Counted from the stretch's first letter, positions 41,812-50,926 are shown. The stretch: 64,000 nt of DNA from Schlegelella_A sp038231215 (GCA_038231215.1 JBBRLS010000012.1:29786-93785); one strand, 5' to 3'. The notes: generated from the sequence alone by a model not told the origin. A program made the numbers and translations.

Positions 41812-43368
41812 ATGAATTTGCTCCGGGCCGCGTCCACGATCTCGTTCTTCACGCTGCTCTCGCGCATCACCGGCCTCGTCCAGATCATCGTCGTGTCGTC
41901 GCTGTTCGGCGCCGGCGCGGCGTTCGACGCCTTCAACGTCGCCTTTCGCATCCCGAACCTGCTGCGCCGCCTGTTCGGCGAAGGCGCCTTCACCCAGGCC
42001 TTCGTGCCGACGCTGGCGCGCGCCCGTGCCACCGACGGCGACGAGGCGACGCAACGCCTCATCGACGCCGTGGCGACGATCCTGTTCTGCGCGCTCGTCC
42101 TGACCTGCATTGCCGGCGTCGTCGCCGCGCCGCTGGTCGTCTGGCTGATGGCGTCGGGCCTGGCCCGATTCGACGACGCGGTGGTCATGACGCGCATCAT
42201 GTTTCCCTACATCGGCTTCATCTCGCTGGTGTCGCTCTCGGCGGGCGTGCTCAACACCTGGAAGCGCTTCGCCGTTCCGGCGGCGACACCGGTGCTGCTC
42301 AACCTGGCCATGATCGCGGCGGTGGTCCTGCTCGGGCCGGTCTTCGAGCGGGCCGGCATCGAGAAGATCTACGCGCTTGCGGCCGGCGTCATGCTGGGCG
42401 GTGTGCTCCAGCTCGCGGTGCAGGTGCCGGCGCTGCTGCGCGTCGGTCGCTTGCCCCGCATCGGCCTCGGCTTTCGGGCGCTGCGCGAGGCCTGGCATCA
42501 CCCCGGCGTTCGCACCGTGCTGCGCCAGATGGCGCCGGCGCTTCTCGGCGTCTCGGTGGCGCAGCTCTCCATCCTCATCAACACGCAGATCGCCTCGCAT
42601 CAGGGCGTGGGCGCCGTCTCCTGGCTCTTCTATGCCGACCGGCTCATGGAGTTTCCGACCGCGCTGCTCGGCGTTGCGCTCGGCGTCGTCCTGATTCCGC
42701 AGCTTTCGGCGGCGCAGGCGCGCCAGGACGTGGCGGGCTACTCGGGCATGCTCGACTGGGGACTGCGCGTCGCCCTCGTCCTGACCTTGCCTTGCGCGGC
42801 CGCGCTGCTCGTGTTTCCCGAGGCCCTGATCGCGACCCTCTTCCAGCACGGCGCATTCGACGCGCGCGACGTCGCCAAGACGGCCGTCGCGCTGCGCGCC
42901 TACGGCGTCGGCCTGGTCGGCATCATCGGCGTGAAGATCCTCGCGCCTGGCTTCTATGCGCGCCAGGATCTGCGCACGCCGGTCACCATCGCCATCATCG
43001 TGCTGGTGCTGACGCAGGCGATGAACGTGGTCTTCGTTCCGTTCCTCGGCCACGCCGGCCTGGCCCTCTCGGTCGGCCTCGGCGCGACGATCAATGCTGT
43101 CTGGCTATTTGTCGGACTGAAGCGTGGCGGCTGGTTCCAGCCGATGCCCGGATGGAGGCGTTTTGCGGCGACTGTCTTGCTCGCGACGCTCCTCATGGGC
43201 GCGTTGCTGGCTGGCGCGACGGTGGCCATCGACTGGGTCGGCCTCGCCGGCCGCGACGGCCTGCGCGCCGCCTGGCTCGCCGCCTGCCTTGCCACGGCGG
43301 CGCTGGTCTACTTCGGCGTCCTCTTCGCCGCGGGCTTTCGGCCGCGCGATTTCTTGCGCCGCGGTTAG
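41812..43368 (+). CDS. murJ: lipid II flippase MurJ
   Basis: 518 residues with about 14 membrane helices. MNLLRAASTISFFTLLSRITGLVQ (in parts) at the start, the FDAFNVAFRIPNLLRRLFGEGAFTQAFVP phrase spanning the conserved essential arginines, and the VSWLFYADRLMEFPTALLGVALG segment are diagnostic of MurJ/MviN. It flips lipid-linked peptidoglycan precursors across the inner membrane. Starts ATG 41812. Confidence 0.96.
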   Translation: MNLLRAASTISFFTLLSRITGLVQIIVVSSLFGAGAAFDAFNVAFRIPNLLRRLFGEGAFTQAFVPTLARARATDGDEATQRLIDAVATILFCALVLTCIAGVVAAPLVVWLMASGLARFDDAVVMTRIMFPYIGFISLVSLSAGVLNTWKRFAVPAATPVLLNLAMIAAVVLLGPVFERAGIEKIYALAAGVMLGGVLQLAVQVPALLRVGRLPRIGLGFRALREAWHHPGVRTVLRQMAPALLGVSVAQLSILINTQIASHQGVGAVSWLFYADRLMEFPTALLGVALGVVLIPQLSAAQARQDVAGYSGMLDWGLRVALVLTLPCAAALLVFPEALIATLFQHGAFDARDVAKTAVALRAYGVGLVGIIGVKILAPGFYARQDLRTPVTIAIIVLVLTQAMNVVFVPFLGHAGLALSVGLGATINAVWLFVGLKRGGWFQPMPGWRRFAATVLLATLLMGALLAGATVAIDWVGLAGRDGLRAAWLAACLATAALVYFGVLFAAGFRPRDFLRRG

Positions 43369-43400
43369 ACCCGCGACTCGCGAGGTTCTAAACTCGCCGC

Positions 43401-44270
43401 ATGTCCGGGCTTTTGCCGCTCCTGCCGCCGACCGCGCTCGATTACTTCGCCTCGCTGGTGGCCGAAGACGTGAGCCTGCCCCTGCTCGAAGCCGCCATTG
43501 CGGTCGCGCAGCACGACTTTCCGCGCCTCGACACGCAGGCCACGCTCGCCGAGATCGACATGCTGGCCGTGCGCCTCAAGCAGCGCATCCCGCGCGACGC
43601 CGCGCCGATGCAGCGACTGCGCCTGGTCAACCGCTTCTTCTTCCAGGAGCTCGGCTTTTCCGGCAACGTCAACGACTACTACGACCCGCGCAACAGCTAC
43701 GTCCATTGCGTGCTCGAAACGCGGCGCGGCATCCCGATCACGCTTGCCGTGATCTACGTCGAGCTGGCGACGCAGATCGGCCTCAACGCTTGCGGCGTCT
43801 CGTTCCCCGGACATTTCCTGGTCAAGGTGCACATGCCGCAGGGCGAGATCGTCATCGACCCGTTCACCGGCCAGTCGATGTCGCGCGACGCGCTCGACGC
43901 ACTGCTTGTCCCGTACCGTCGGCGCAGCAGCAAGCCCGTCGCCAGCGAGCCGCTGCTCAAGGACTTTCTCCAGGCCGCGGCGCCGCGCGAAGTCATCGCG
44001 CGCATGCTGCGCAACCTGAAGGAGGTCTTCCGCAACAGCCATGACGCGGCCCGTCTGCTCGGCATCGCCGAGCGGCTGGTGATCCTGCTGCCCGACGCCT
44101 GGGAAGAGCGGCGCGACCGCGGCCTGGTGCACGCCGCGCTGGGCGCGCGCTTTCCGGCGATGGCCGACCTGGCCGGCTACCTCGAGCACGCGCCCGACGC
44201 GCCGGACCGCCCGGCGATCCGCGAGCGCCTGGCCGAGCTGGGCCACGACGGCACGTCGCGGCTCCACTAG
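43401..44270 (+). CDS. SirB1 family (transglutaminase-like/TPR) protein
   Basis: 289 residues. N-terminal helical domain, then FGF-like FFFQELGFSGNVNDYYDPRNSYVHCVLETRRGIPI, a Cys106-containing transglutaminase-like core with GVSFPGHFLVKV and VIDPFTG, and C-terminal helical repeats (LLGIAERLVILLPDAWEERRDRGLV). SirB1 proteins have an uncertain role; the fold suggests a cysteine hydrolase or a scaffold. It begins 33 bp after murJ, probably in the same transcript. Confidence 0.88.
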   Translation: MSGLLPLLPPTALDYFASLVAEDVSLPLLEAAIAVAQHDFPRLDTQATLAEIDMLAVRLKQRIPRDAAPMQRLRLVNRFFFQELGFSGNVNDYYDPRNSYVHCVLETRRGIPITLAVIYVELATQIGLNACGVSFPGHFLVKVHMPQGEIVIDPFTGQSMSRDALDALLVPYRRRSSKPVASEPLLKDFLQAAAPREVIARMLRNLKEVFRNSHDAARLLGIAERLVILLPDAWEERRDRGLVHAALGARFPAMADLAGYLEHAPDAPDRPAIRERLAELGHDGTSRLH

Positions 44271-44321
44271 GACGATGACGCACGCGTTGCGCCGCTTCGC
44301 TGCGAGGCCATCGGCCGCCTC

Positions 44322-45383
44322 ATGCTCCTGACGCCCGCCCAGCGGCGCATCCTCAACTGGGCAGCGCTCGCCATCGCGGTGAGCGTGCTCGTCTGGTTGC
44401 TCGCGCCGGTGTTGACGCCGTTCGCGATCGGCGCCGTGCTCGCCTACGCGCTGCATCCGGCGGTCGAGAAGCTCGCGGCGCGGCGCGTGCCGAGGCTGCT
44501 CGCGGTGGCGCTCGTCGAGATCGGCTTCATCGTCGCCGCGGCGGCGCTGGTGCTGTTGGTCGTGCCCATCCTGTCGAAGGAATTGCCCTTGCTGCGCGAC
44601 CAGTTGCCGCTGCTCGCGGAGCGCATCAACCGCGCCGTCTCGCCGTGGTTGATGCAGATGGGCGTCAACGTCGGCCTCGACGCGGCCAGCCTCAAGGCCT
44701 TTCTTCTCAAATACCTCGACGCCAACTGGGATGACTCGATCGCCACCGCGCTGGCCTCGGTGCGCATCGGCGGCAGCATCGTCCTCACCGTCGTCGGCTA
44801 TGTCGTCCTCGTTCCGGTAGTGCTGTTTTATCTCCTCGACGACTGGCCGCTCTATGTCGAGCGCACCGTCAACCTGGTGCCGCCGCGCCTGCGCGGCGCG
44901 GTCGCTTCCTTCGTCGGCGAATGCGACACCGTGCTCGGCCAGTATCTGCGCGGCCAGTTGCTCGTGATGCTGATGATGGCGGCGTTCTACAGCGTCGGCC
45001 TGGCCCTGTTCGGCTTCGAGCTGGCGGTTCCGGTGGGTGTCTTTACCGGCCTCGCCATCTTCGTCCCGTACGTCGGCTTCGGCATCGGCCTGGTGCTGGC
45101 ACTGCTTGCCGGCGCGCTGCAGTTCACCGGCTGGTACGGGCCGGCCGCCGTGTTCGTCGTCTACGGCATCGGCCAGATCGTCGAGGGCATGTTCCTCACG
45201 CCGCGGATGGTCGGCGGGCGCATCGGCATGAGCCCGCTCACCGTCATCTTCGCGTTGTTCGCGTTCGGTCACCTGTTCGGCTTCGTCGGCGTGCTGATCG
45301 CCTTGCCGGTGAGCGCGCTGATCGCGGTCGTCGTCGGCCGCTTGCGCGCCGGCTACGCGAAGAGCAGCCTGTACGTGGGATGA
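44322..45383 (+). CDS. AI-2E family transporter (PerM/TqsA-like)
   Basis: 353 residues, eight predicted membrane helices, with the family blocks LLAPVLTPFAIGAVLAYALHP, an amphipathic middle (LPLLRDQLPLLAERINRAV), VLFYLLDDW, LRGQLLVMLMMAAFYSVGLALFG and FVPYVGFGIGLVLALLAG. The family includes PerM, TqsA and ion/proton antiporters; substrate cannot be read from sequence. Its position before hda mirrors perM-hda order in other proteobacteria. The stop overlaps the hda ATG (ATGA). Confidence 0.9.
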   Translation: MLLTPAQRRILNWAALAIAVSVLVWLLAPVLTPFAIGAVLAYALHPAVEKLAARRVPRLLAVALVEIGFIVAAAALVLLVVPILSKELPLLRDQLPLLAERINRAVSPWLMQMGVNVGLDAASLKAFLLKYLDANWDDSIATALASVRIGGSIVLTVVGYVVLVPVVLFYLLDDWPLYVERTVNLVPPRLRGAVASFVGECDTVLGQYLRGQLLVMLMMAAFYSVGLALFGFELAVPVGVFTGLAIFVPYVGFGIGLVLALLAGALQFTGWYGPAAVFVVYGIGQIVEGMFLTPRMVGGRIGMSPLTVIFALFAFGHLFGFVGVLIALPVSALIAVVVGRLRAGYAKSSLYVG

Positions 45384-46051
45384 AGCAGATTCCGCTCGCC
45401 ATCGGGCCGGAGCCGGCGCGCAGCTTCGAGAACTTCCTGCCCGGTGCGAATGCCGGCGCGCTTTCCCATCTGCTGGCCCTTGCGCCGGGCGCGCCACCGG
45501 TCTACCTCTGGGGTCCGCCGGGCAGCGGCAAGACGCACCTCCTGCAAGCCTTCGCGCAGCGTGCGCAGCAGCAGGGCGAACCTGTGGCCTGGTTCGGTGC
45601 CGATATCGCCGCGCCCTGGCAGGCACCCGAGCACTGCCACTGGCTGGTGTTCGACGATTGCCAGGACTTCGACGCTGCCCAGCAGCAAGCCGCGTTCTCG
45701 CTGTTCGTCGAAGCGAGTGGCCGCGGCGCGGTCGTGCTGGCCGCTGGCAGCGTGCCACCGGTCGACCTCGCGATTCGCGAGGACTTGCGCACGCGGCTCG
45801 GCTGGGGTCATGTCTTCGCCCTCGTGCCGCTGGCCGAGCCCGAGGTCCGCTCGGCTCTGCGCCGCGAGGCGGACCGGCGCGGCACCTTCTTGTCCGACGA
45901 AGTGATGGACTATCTGCTGACCCGCTTCGCGCGCGACCTGCAGCACCTGATGGCGCAACTCGACCGGCTCGACGAGTTCTCGCTCTCGACCAAGCGTGCC
46001 ATCACCGTGCCGCTCCTGAAGCAGATGCTGGCCGAGGAGGGCGAGGCGTGA
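45380..46051 (+). CDS. hda: DnaA regulatory inactivator Hda
   Basis: 223 residues. A short N-terminus (MKQIPLAIGPEPARSFENFL) that includes the sliding-clamp contact QIPLAI, then an AAA+ domain with Walker A GPPGSGKTHLL, Walker B-like LVFDDCQDF, sensor I LAAGS and sensor II region MAQLDRLDEFSLSTKR. Hda with the loaded beta clamp stimulates ATP hydrolysis by DnaA after initiation. Overlaps the upstream transporter gene and the downstream HAD gene by 4 bp each, the start of a chain of coupled genes. Confidence 0.93.
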   Translation: MKQIPLAIGPEPARSFENFLPGANAGALSHLLALAPGAPPVYLWGPPGSGKTHLLQAFAQRAQQQGEPVAWFGADIAAPWQAPEHCHWLVFDDCQDFDAAQQQAAFSLFVEASGRGAVVLAAGSVPPVDLAIREDLRTRLGWGHVFALVPLAEPEVRSALRREADRRGTFLSDEVMDYLLTRFARDLQHLMAQLDRLDEFSLSTKRAITVPLLKQMLAEEGEA

Positions 46052-46797
46052 ATCCGCCTTCGGGTGGCGAACTCCAGGCCGGGCGGCCCCCCGCAAGGCA
46101 GCGCCGGCGCGGCCGCGGCCGGCCCGGCAACCTCACCCTCTTCGACCTCGACCTGACGCTCTTGCCGATCGACTCCGACCACGCCTGGGGCGAGTTCGTG
46201 ATCGGCCTCGGCTGGGTCGACGCCGATCGCTTTCGTGCCGGCAACGACGCCTTCTATGCCCAGTACAAGGCGGGCCGGCTCGACATCGCCGAGTACATCG
46301 CCTTCGCCACTGCGCCGCTGCGCGCGCGCTCGCCCGAAGAGCTCGCCGCGGCGCACGCCCGCTTCATGCGCGAGGTGATCGAGCCGGCGCTTCGGCCGGC
46401 GGCGCTCAGACTGGTCGCGGTCCATCGCGAGCGCGGCGACCGGCTCGCCATCGTCACCTCGACCAACGATTTCATCACCGCGCCGATCGCCGCGCGCTTT
46501 GGCATCGAGGCGCTGATCGCGGTCCGTCTCGAGCGCGATCCGGGCGGTGCTTTCACCGGCCGGATCGACGGCATACCGGCCTTTCGCGAGGGCAAGGTCG
46601 CGCGTGTCGGACAATGGCTGGAGGAAAACGGCCTCGGCTGGGGCGATTTCGAGCGCATCAGCGTCTACAGCGATTCGCCCAACGACCTGCCCTTGCTCGA
46701 GCGCGCGACCGACCCGGTTGCCGCCAATCCGTCGCCCGACCTCGAAGCGCTGGCGCGCGAGCGAGGCTGGCGCATCGTCAGACTCTTCGAACAATGA
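46048..46797 (+). CDS. HAD-IB family hydrolase (SerB-like phosphatase)
   Basis: 249 residues from GTG 46048 (GTGA overlap with hda). A basic N-terminal extension of about 28 residues (RQRRRGRGR) precedes the HAD core: FDLDLTLLP with Asp33 and Asp35, TSTNDFIT (motif II), GKVARVGQWL (Lys) and YSDSPNDLPLLE (motif IV). This HAD-IB group, often beside hda in betaproteobacteria, includes phosphoserine-phosphatase-like and histidinol-phosphatase-like enzymes; substrate uncertain. The basic extension is unusual; a later start is possible but no ATG or GTG lies between. Confidence 0.87.
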   Translation: MNPPSGGELQAGRPPARQRRRGRGRPGNLTLFDLDLTLLPIDSDHAWGEFVIGLGWVDADRFRAGNDAFYAQYKAGRLDIAEYIAFATAPLRARSPEELAAAHARFMREVIEPALRPAALRLVAVHRERGDRLAIVTSTNDFITAPIAARFGIEALIAVRLERDPGGAFTGRIDGIPAFREGKVARVGQWLEENGLGWGDFERISVYSDSPNDLPLLERATDPVAANPSPDLEALARERGWRIVRLFEQ

Positions 46798-48386
46798 TCA
46801 AGAAATTCATCGACAGGCTGCTCGGCAAGACCGCTTCGGGCAAGGCCGGCGCGCGCGCCGGCAAACGCGTCGAAGTGCCCAAGGCAGAGCACGGCATCGA
46901 TCCGACGCTCGTCGACGAGCGCGCCGTCAAGGTCGTCGCCACGCTCGTCGACGGCGGCTACGAGGCCTACATCGTCGGCGGCGCGGTGCGCGACCTGGTG
47001 GTCGGCCTGCGTCCCAAGGACTTCGACGTCGCCACGAACGCGACGCCCGAGCAGGTGAAGGGCCTGTTCCGCCGCGCCTTCATCATCGGCCGGCGCTTTC
47101 GCATCGTCCACGTCGTGTTCGGCCGCGGCCGGCAGGACCGCGGGCTCTCCGAAGTGATCGAGGTCTCGACCTTTCGCGCGCGGCCCGACGCGGCGGCGGC
47201 CGACCTGGTGAGCGGCAACGAGAAGACCTCGAAGAGCGAGTTGGCGGGCAAGAGCCACGCCGTCGACGCCGAAGGCCGCGTCCTGCGCGACAACGTCTGG
47301 GGTCCGCAGATCGAGGACGCCGAGCGGCGCGACTTCACCGTCAACGCGATGTACTACGACCCGCTGCGCGAGATCGTCGTCGACTACCACGGCGGCATGA
47401 AGGACGTGAAGAAGAAGCTGCTGCGCATGATCGGCGACCCGCTGCTGCGCTACCGCGAAGACCCGGTGCGCATCATTCGCGCCGTGCGCTTCGCGGCCAA
47501 GCTCGGCTTCGAGATCGAGGCCAAGACGCGCGCGCCGATCAAGGAGATGGCGGCGCTGCTCGACAACGTGCCGCAGTCGCGCACCTTCGACGAGATGATC
47601 AAGCTCTTGCAGACCGGCCACGCGCTGGCCTCGATCGTCGAGCTGAAGAAGCTCGGCCTGCACCGCGGCGTGTTCCCGGTGCTCGATGTCGCCCTCGACG
47701 AGGCGCAGCGCCACGACGGCCGCGAGAAGTTCGTTCGACTGGCCCTTGCCGACACCGACGCGCGCGTCGCCGCCGACAAGCCGGTGGCGCCGAGCTTCAT
47801 GCTCGCGGCGATGCTGTGGCACGACGTGCAAGACGGCTGGAAGCGTCGCCAGGCAGACGGCGAAGCGCCATTCCCGGCGCTGCAGGACGCGATCGATGCC
47901 GCCTTCGACGCGCGCATCGGCGACATCTCGGGCCGCGGCAAGCTCGCCATCGACATGCGTGAGATCTGGATGCTGCAGCCGCGCTTCGAGCGCCGCGCCG
48001 GCAACTCGGCGATGACGCTGCTCGAGCAGCCGCGCTTTCGCGCGGGGCTCGACTTCCTTCGCTTGCGCGGCGAGGTGGGCGAGGCCGACCCCGCGCTCGC
48101 CGTCTGGTGGGAAGCGTTCTTTCACGCCAGCGACGAGGAGCGTGGCCGCATGCTCGACGCGGTGCGCGAGCCGCGAAGCTCGCCGCGTCGCGTCAAACGC
48201 GCCGCGCCTGCGTCGGGCGGCGAGGCAGCGCCGGAGCAAGCGCCGTCGCGGGTGCCTTCTCCTTCGGGCGACGCTGACGCCGACGAGGCCGAAGCCCAGA
48301 CCGAGATGTCTGCCGACGGCGAGGCGCCGCGCAGACGCAGGCGCCGCCGGCGCCGGCCGTCCGGCTCGAACGACACGCCGTCGTGA
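46794..48386 (+). CDS. pcnB: poly(A) polymerase I
   Basis: 530 residues. Class II nucleotidyltransferase head YIVGGAVRDLVVGLRPKDFDVATNATP with the metal-binding DxD, then RRDFTVNAMYYD, GDPLLRYREDPVRIIRAVRFAAKLGF and the PcnB-specific arginine-rich C-terminal domain. It adds 3' poly(A) tails that promote RNA decay. The last 45 residues are disordered, acidic then a run of arginines, typical of PcnB tails that bind RNA. ATG 46794 overlaps the HAD stop. Confidence 0.94.
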   Translation: MIKKFIDRLLGKTASGKAGARAGKRVEVPKAEHGIDPTLVDERAVKVVATLVDGGYEAYIVGGAVRDLVVGLRPKDFDVATNATPEQVKGLFRRAFIIGRRFRIVHVVFGRGRQDRGLSEVIEVSTFRARPDAAAADLVSGNEKTSKSELAGKSHAVDAEGRVLRDNVWGPQIEDAERRDFTVNAMYYDPLREIVVDYHGGMKDVKKKLLRMIGDPLLRYREDPVRIIRAVRFAAKLGFEIEAKTRAPIKEMAALLDNVPQSRTFDEMIKLLQTGHALASIVELKKLGLHRGVFPVLDVALDEAQRHDGREKFVRLALADTDARVAADKPVAPSFMLAAMLWHDVQDGWKRRQADGEAPFPALQDAIDAAFDARIGDISGRGKLAIDMREIWMLQPRFERRAGNSAMTLLEQPRFRAGLDFLRLRGEVGEADPALAVWWEAFFHASDEERGRMLDAVREPRSSPRRVKRAAPASGGEAAPEQAPSRVPSPSGDADADEAEAQTEMSADGEAPRRRRRRRRRPSGSNDTPS

Positions 48387-49555
48387 CGCCAGACCCGCAG
48401 CGCGCCGGCTTCGACCCGGCGCGCCTCGCTGCCCTCGTCGCGGCACTGCAGCGGAAGGTCGATGCCGGGCGCTTGCCGGGCGCCGTCTTCCACGTCGAAC
48501 GGCGCGGCGTCGTCGCAGCGTTCGAGTGTCTCGGCGTCGCCGACCCGGTGCGCTCCACGAGCATGCGCACGGACTCGATCTTTCGCATCTACTCGATGAC
48601 CAAGCCGATCGTCTCGGTCGCGCTGATGCAATTCTTCGAGGCAGCGCGCGTTCGCCTCGACGACCCGGTGGCGCGCTTCCTGCCGGAGTTCGCGGCAACG
48701 CAGCGTCTCGTCGAGCACGACGGCAAGGAGTTGCTCTTCGCCCCGTCGCGCGCCATGACCGTGCAGGATCTGCTCCGTCATACCGCCGGCCTGACCTACG
48801 AGTTCCTGCCGCCGTCGCCGGTGCGCAGGCGCTACGTCGCGAGCGATCTGTTTTCGCGCCGACGCCGCAATGCCGAACATGTGGCCACCCTCGCGGCCTT
48901 GCCCTTGCAGCATGATCCTGGCAGCGTCTGGGAATACAGCCGTGCCACCGACGTGCTCGGCCGCGTCGTCGAGGTGCTGGCCGATCGACCGCTCGGCGAA
49001 CATCTGCGCGAAGCCGTCTTCGAGCCGCTCGGCATGGTCGACACGGGCTTTCACGTGCCGGCCGATCGCCACGACCGGATCGCCGACGCATTCGGTATCG
49101 ATCCCGACGACGGATCCGCGGTGGCCTTGAACGACGTGCGTGAACCTGCGCCGCTCGAGTCGGGCGGCGGCGGCCTCGTCTCGACGGCCGCCGACTACGC
49201 GTGCTTCCTGCGCATGCTTCTTGGCAGCGGTCGCCTCGACGGTACGCACATCCTCGGCCGCAAGACGGTCGAGTTCATGACCAGCGATCACCTCGGCGCG
49301 ATCCCGAATGCCTGCCCCGACGTGCTGCCGCCCGGCCACGGCTTCGGCCTGGGCTTTGCAGTGCGCCTGGCGACCGGCATCGCCGCCGTGCCGGGCTCAC
49401 CCGGAACCTACGGCTGGGGCGGCTCGGCCGGCACGGTGTTCTTCGTCGACCCGCACGAAGGGATGCTCGCGCTGATGATGATGCAGGCGCCGAACCAGCG
49501 CGAGGAGTTCCAGCAGATCTTCCGCAACATGGTCTACGCGGCCATCGACGACTGA
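48383..49555 (+). CDS. serine hydrolase of the beta-lactamase/DD-peptidase (class C) family
   Basis: 390 residues from GTG 48383, overlapping the pcnB stop. Ser71-x-x-Lys74 (YSMTKPIV), a YSRATD tyrosine motif and YGWGGSAGTVFFVDP (HxG-like GGSAG) are the three active-site elements of serine beta-lactamase-like esterases. No signal peptide, so it is a cytoplasmic esterase-type member (like EstB/LovD relatives) rather than a periplasmic penicillinase. It interrupts the usual pcnB-folK pairing yet keeps tight coupling on the left, with folK 15 bp downstream. Confidence 0.88.
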   Translation: MTPDPQRAGFDPARLAALVAALQRKVDAGRLPGAVFHVERRGVVAAFECLGVADPVRSTSMRTDSIFRIYSMTKPIVSVALMQFFEAARVRLDDPVARFLPEFAATQRLVEHDGKELLFAPSRAMTVQDLLRHTAGLTYEFLPPSPVRRRYVASDLFSRRRRNAEHVATLAALPLQHDPGSVWEYSRATDVLGRVVEVLADRPLGEHLREAVFEPLGMVDTGFHVPADRHDRIADAFGIDPDDGSAVALNDVREPAPLESGGGGLVSTAADYACFLRMLLGSGRLDGTHILGRKTVEFMTSDHLGAIPNACPDVLPPGHGFGLGFAVRLATGIAAVPGSPGTYGWGGSAGTVFFVDPHEGMLALMMMQAPNQREEFQQIFRNMVYAAIDD

Positions 49556-49569
49556 GAGGCGGCCAGGTC

Positions 49570-50067
49570 ATGGCGACGCAAGCCCCGGGCGAGGACGCCT
49601 TCATCGCGCTCGGCTCCAACCTCGGCGATCGCGGCGCCGAGATCGAGCGGGCGATCGAAGAGATCGCCGGCCTGCCCGGCACGAAGCTGCTCGCGCGTTC
49701 TTTGCAGTACGAATCGACGCCGCATGAGGCGAGCGGCGGCGACTATCGCAACGCGGTCGTGCACCTGCGCACCTCGATTGCGCCACTGCCGCTGCTCCAC
49801 GCCCTGCTGGCGATCGAGGCGGCGCACGGGCGCGAGCGCCGCTTCGCCAACGCGCCGCGCACGCTCGACCTCGACCTGCTGCTGCACGGAGACAGCCGGA
49901 TCGCGAGCGCAGAACTCGTGCTGCCGCATCCGCGCATGCACGAGCGCGCCTTCGTGCTTGCGCCGCTCGCCGAGATCGCGCCCGGCCTCGTCGTGCCCGG
50001 CCGCGGCGCGGTCGAAGACCTGCTCCGAGGCGTCGGCTCGCAGCGCATCGCTAAACTCGATCGATGA
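49570..50067 (+). CDS. folK: 2-amino-4-hydroxy-6-hydroxymethyldihydropteridine pyrophosphokinase
   Basis: 165 residues. AFIALGSNLGDR at the start, YESTPHEASGGDYRNAVVHL in the middle, and the catalytic signature RTLDLDLLLHG with the magnesium-binding Asp pair, then LPHPRMHERAFVLAPL. It transfers pyrophosphate from ATP to the pterin in folate synthesis. ATG 49570 follows a GGCCAGG; its stop overlaps the next ATG (ATGA). Confidence 0.95.
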   Translation: MATQAPGEDAFIALGSNLGDRGAEIERAIEEIAGLPGTKLLARSLQYESTPHEASGGDYRNAVVHLRTSIAPLPLLHALLAIEAAHGRERRFANAPRTLDLDLLLHGDSRIASAELVLPHPRMHERAFVLAPLAEIAPGLVVPGRGAVEDLLRGVGSQRIAKLDR

Positions 50068-50207
50068 TCGATGTCATTCCCGCGCCGGTGCGCACCGTTG
50101 CATTGCTCGCCCCGTCGAACGTCTTCATGACTTTCGCCTGGTACGGGCACCTTTGGGCGGGCCTGTGCCTCGTCGGCGCCGTCTACTTCGTGTTCCGCTC
50201 GGCATGA
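50064..50207 (+). pseudogene. internally deleted DUF486 membrane protein (47 aa)
   Basis: Encodes 47 residues. The first part, LLAPSNVFMTFAWYGHL, is the N-terminal signature of DUF486 proteins; the last part, WAGLCLVGAVYFVFR, is their C-terminal signature. The two are joined directly, whereas normal family members have about 110 residues with some 60 between these blocks. So this looks like an in-frame deletion that removed the middle two helices. It keeps 4-bp overlaps with both folK and the kinase gene downstream, which may be why it survives: its translation could carry ribosomes to the next start. Alternatively it makes a two-helix mini-protein. Confidence 0.7.
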
Positions 50208-50866
50208 CGCAGGGCCTGCAGCGCTTTCGTCACATCGCCGTCGAAGGGCCGATCGGCGCGGGCAAGACGACGCTGGCGCGGCTGATCGGGGCGCGCATCG
50301 GTGCCGATGCCATGCTCGAGCAGCCGGCAGAGAACCCCTTTCTCGACCGCTTCTACGACGACATGGCGGGCTATGCCTTTCAGACCCAGCTCTTCTTCCT
50401 GTTCCAGCGCGAACGGCAGATGCGTGCGATGGCGCAGCCGAGCATGTTCGCGCATTCCCTGGTGAGCGACTTCATGTTCGCCAAGGACGCACTCTTCGCC
50501 AAGCTCAACCTCAGCGACGACGAATACCGCCTGTATGCGCAGATGCACCGGCCGATCGCGGCGCAACTGCGCGAGCCCGACCTCGTCGTCTGGCTGCGTG
50601 CTTCGCCGCGTACCTTGCTCGCCCGCGTACGCAGCCGCGGCTTGGCGATGGAGCGCGGCATCGACCTCGCCTACCTCGAACGGCTCTGCGGCGCCTACGC
50701 GGAGTTCTTTGGCGGCTACGAAGGCGCGCCGGTGTTCGCCGTCGACACCGAGCACTTCAATCCGCTCGAGCGCGAAGCCGACCTTGCCGAGTTGCTCGCC
50801 CGGCTCGAAGACTTCGACGGCCGACGGGGCCACTACGGCATTTCGGCCGATTCCGCGTTCGGTTGA
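50204..50866 (+). CDS. deoxynucleoside kinase (dGK/dAK family)
   Basis: 220 residues. P-loop EGPIGAGKTTLARL, LEQPAENPFLDRFYDD, FFLFQRERQM, the DRS-like SDFMFAKDALFAKLNL and lid arginines in VRSRGLAMERGIDLAYLERL place it with bacterial deoxyadenosine/deoxyguanosine kinases. It salvages deoxynucleosides to monophosphates. The folK-dNK order is common in Burkholderiales, normally followed by panB, but here the HiPIP and bacteriochlorophyll genes follow. ATG 50204 overlaps the stop of the DUF486 remnant. Confidence 0.88.
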   Translation: MTQGLQRFRHIAVEGPIGAGKTTLARLIGARIGADAMLEQPAENPFLDRFYDDMAGYAFQTQLFFLFQRERQMRAMAQPSMFAHSLVSDFMFAKDALFAKLNLSDDEYRLYAQMHRPIAAQLREPDLVVWLRASPRTLLARVRSRGLAMERGIDLAYLERLCGAYAEFFGGYEGAPVFAVDTEHFNPLEREADLAELLARLEDFDGRRGHYGISADSAFG

Positions 50867-50926
50867 ACCTCCGCTTAGACTCCGCGTCGGATCAAATTCC
50901 CCAGCCCCCAATCCGGAGAGAGATCG

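Noticed and set aside
43365..45758. Open frame of about 800 codons on the minus strand opposite SirB1, the AI-2E transporter and hda
   Set aside because: It spans three well-supported plus-strand genes and has shadow-type composition.
48383..49555. Periplasmic AmpC beta-lactamase
   Set aside because: There is no signal peptide and the third motif is GGSAG-like instead of KTG, as in cytoplasmic esterase-type members.
50064..50207. Reading this ORF as a complete novel small protein unrelated to known families
   Set aside because: Both ends match the two terminal blocks of DUF486, so a deletion derivative is simpler.
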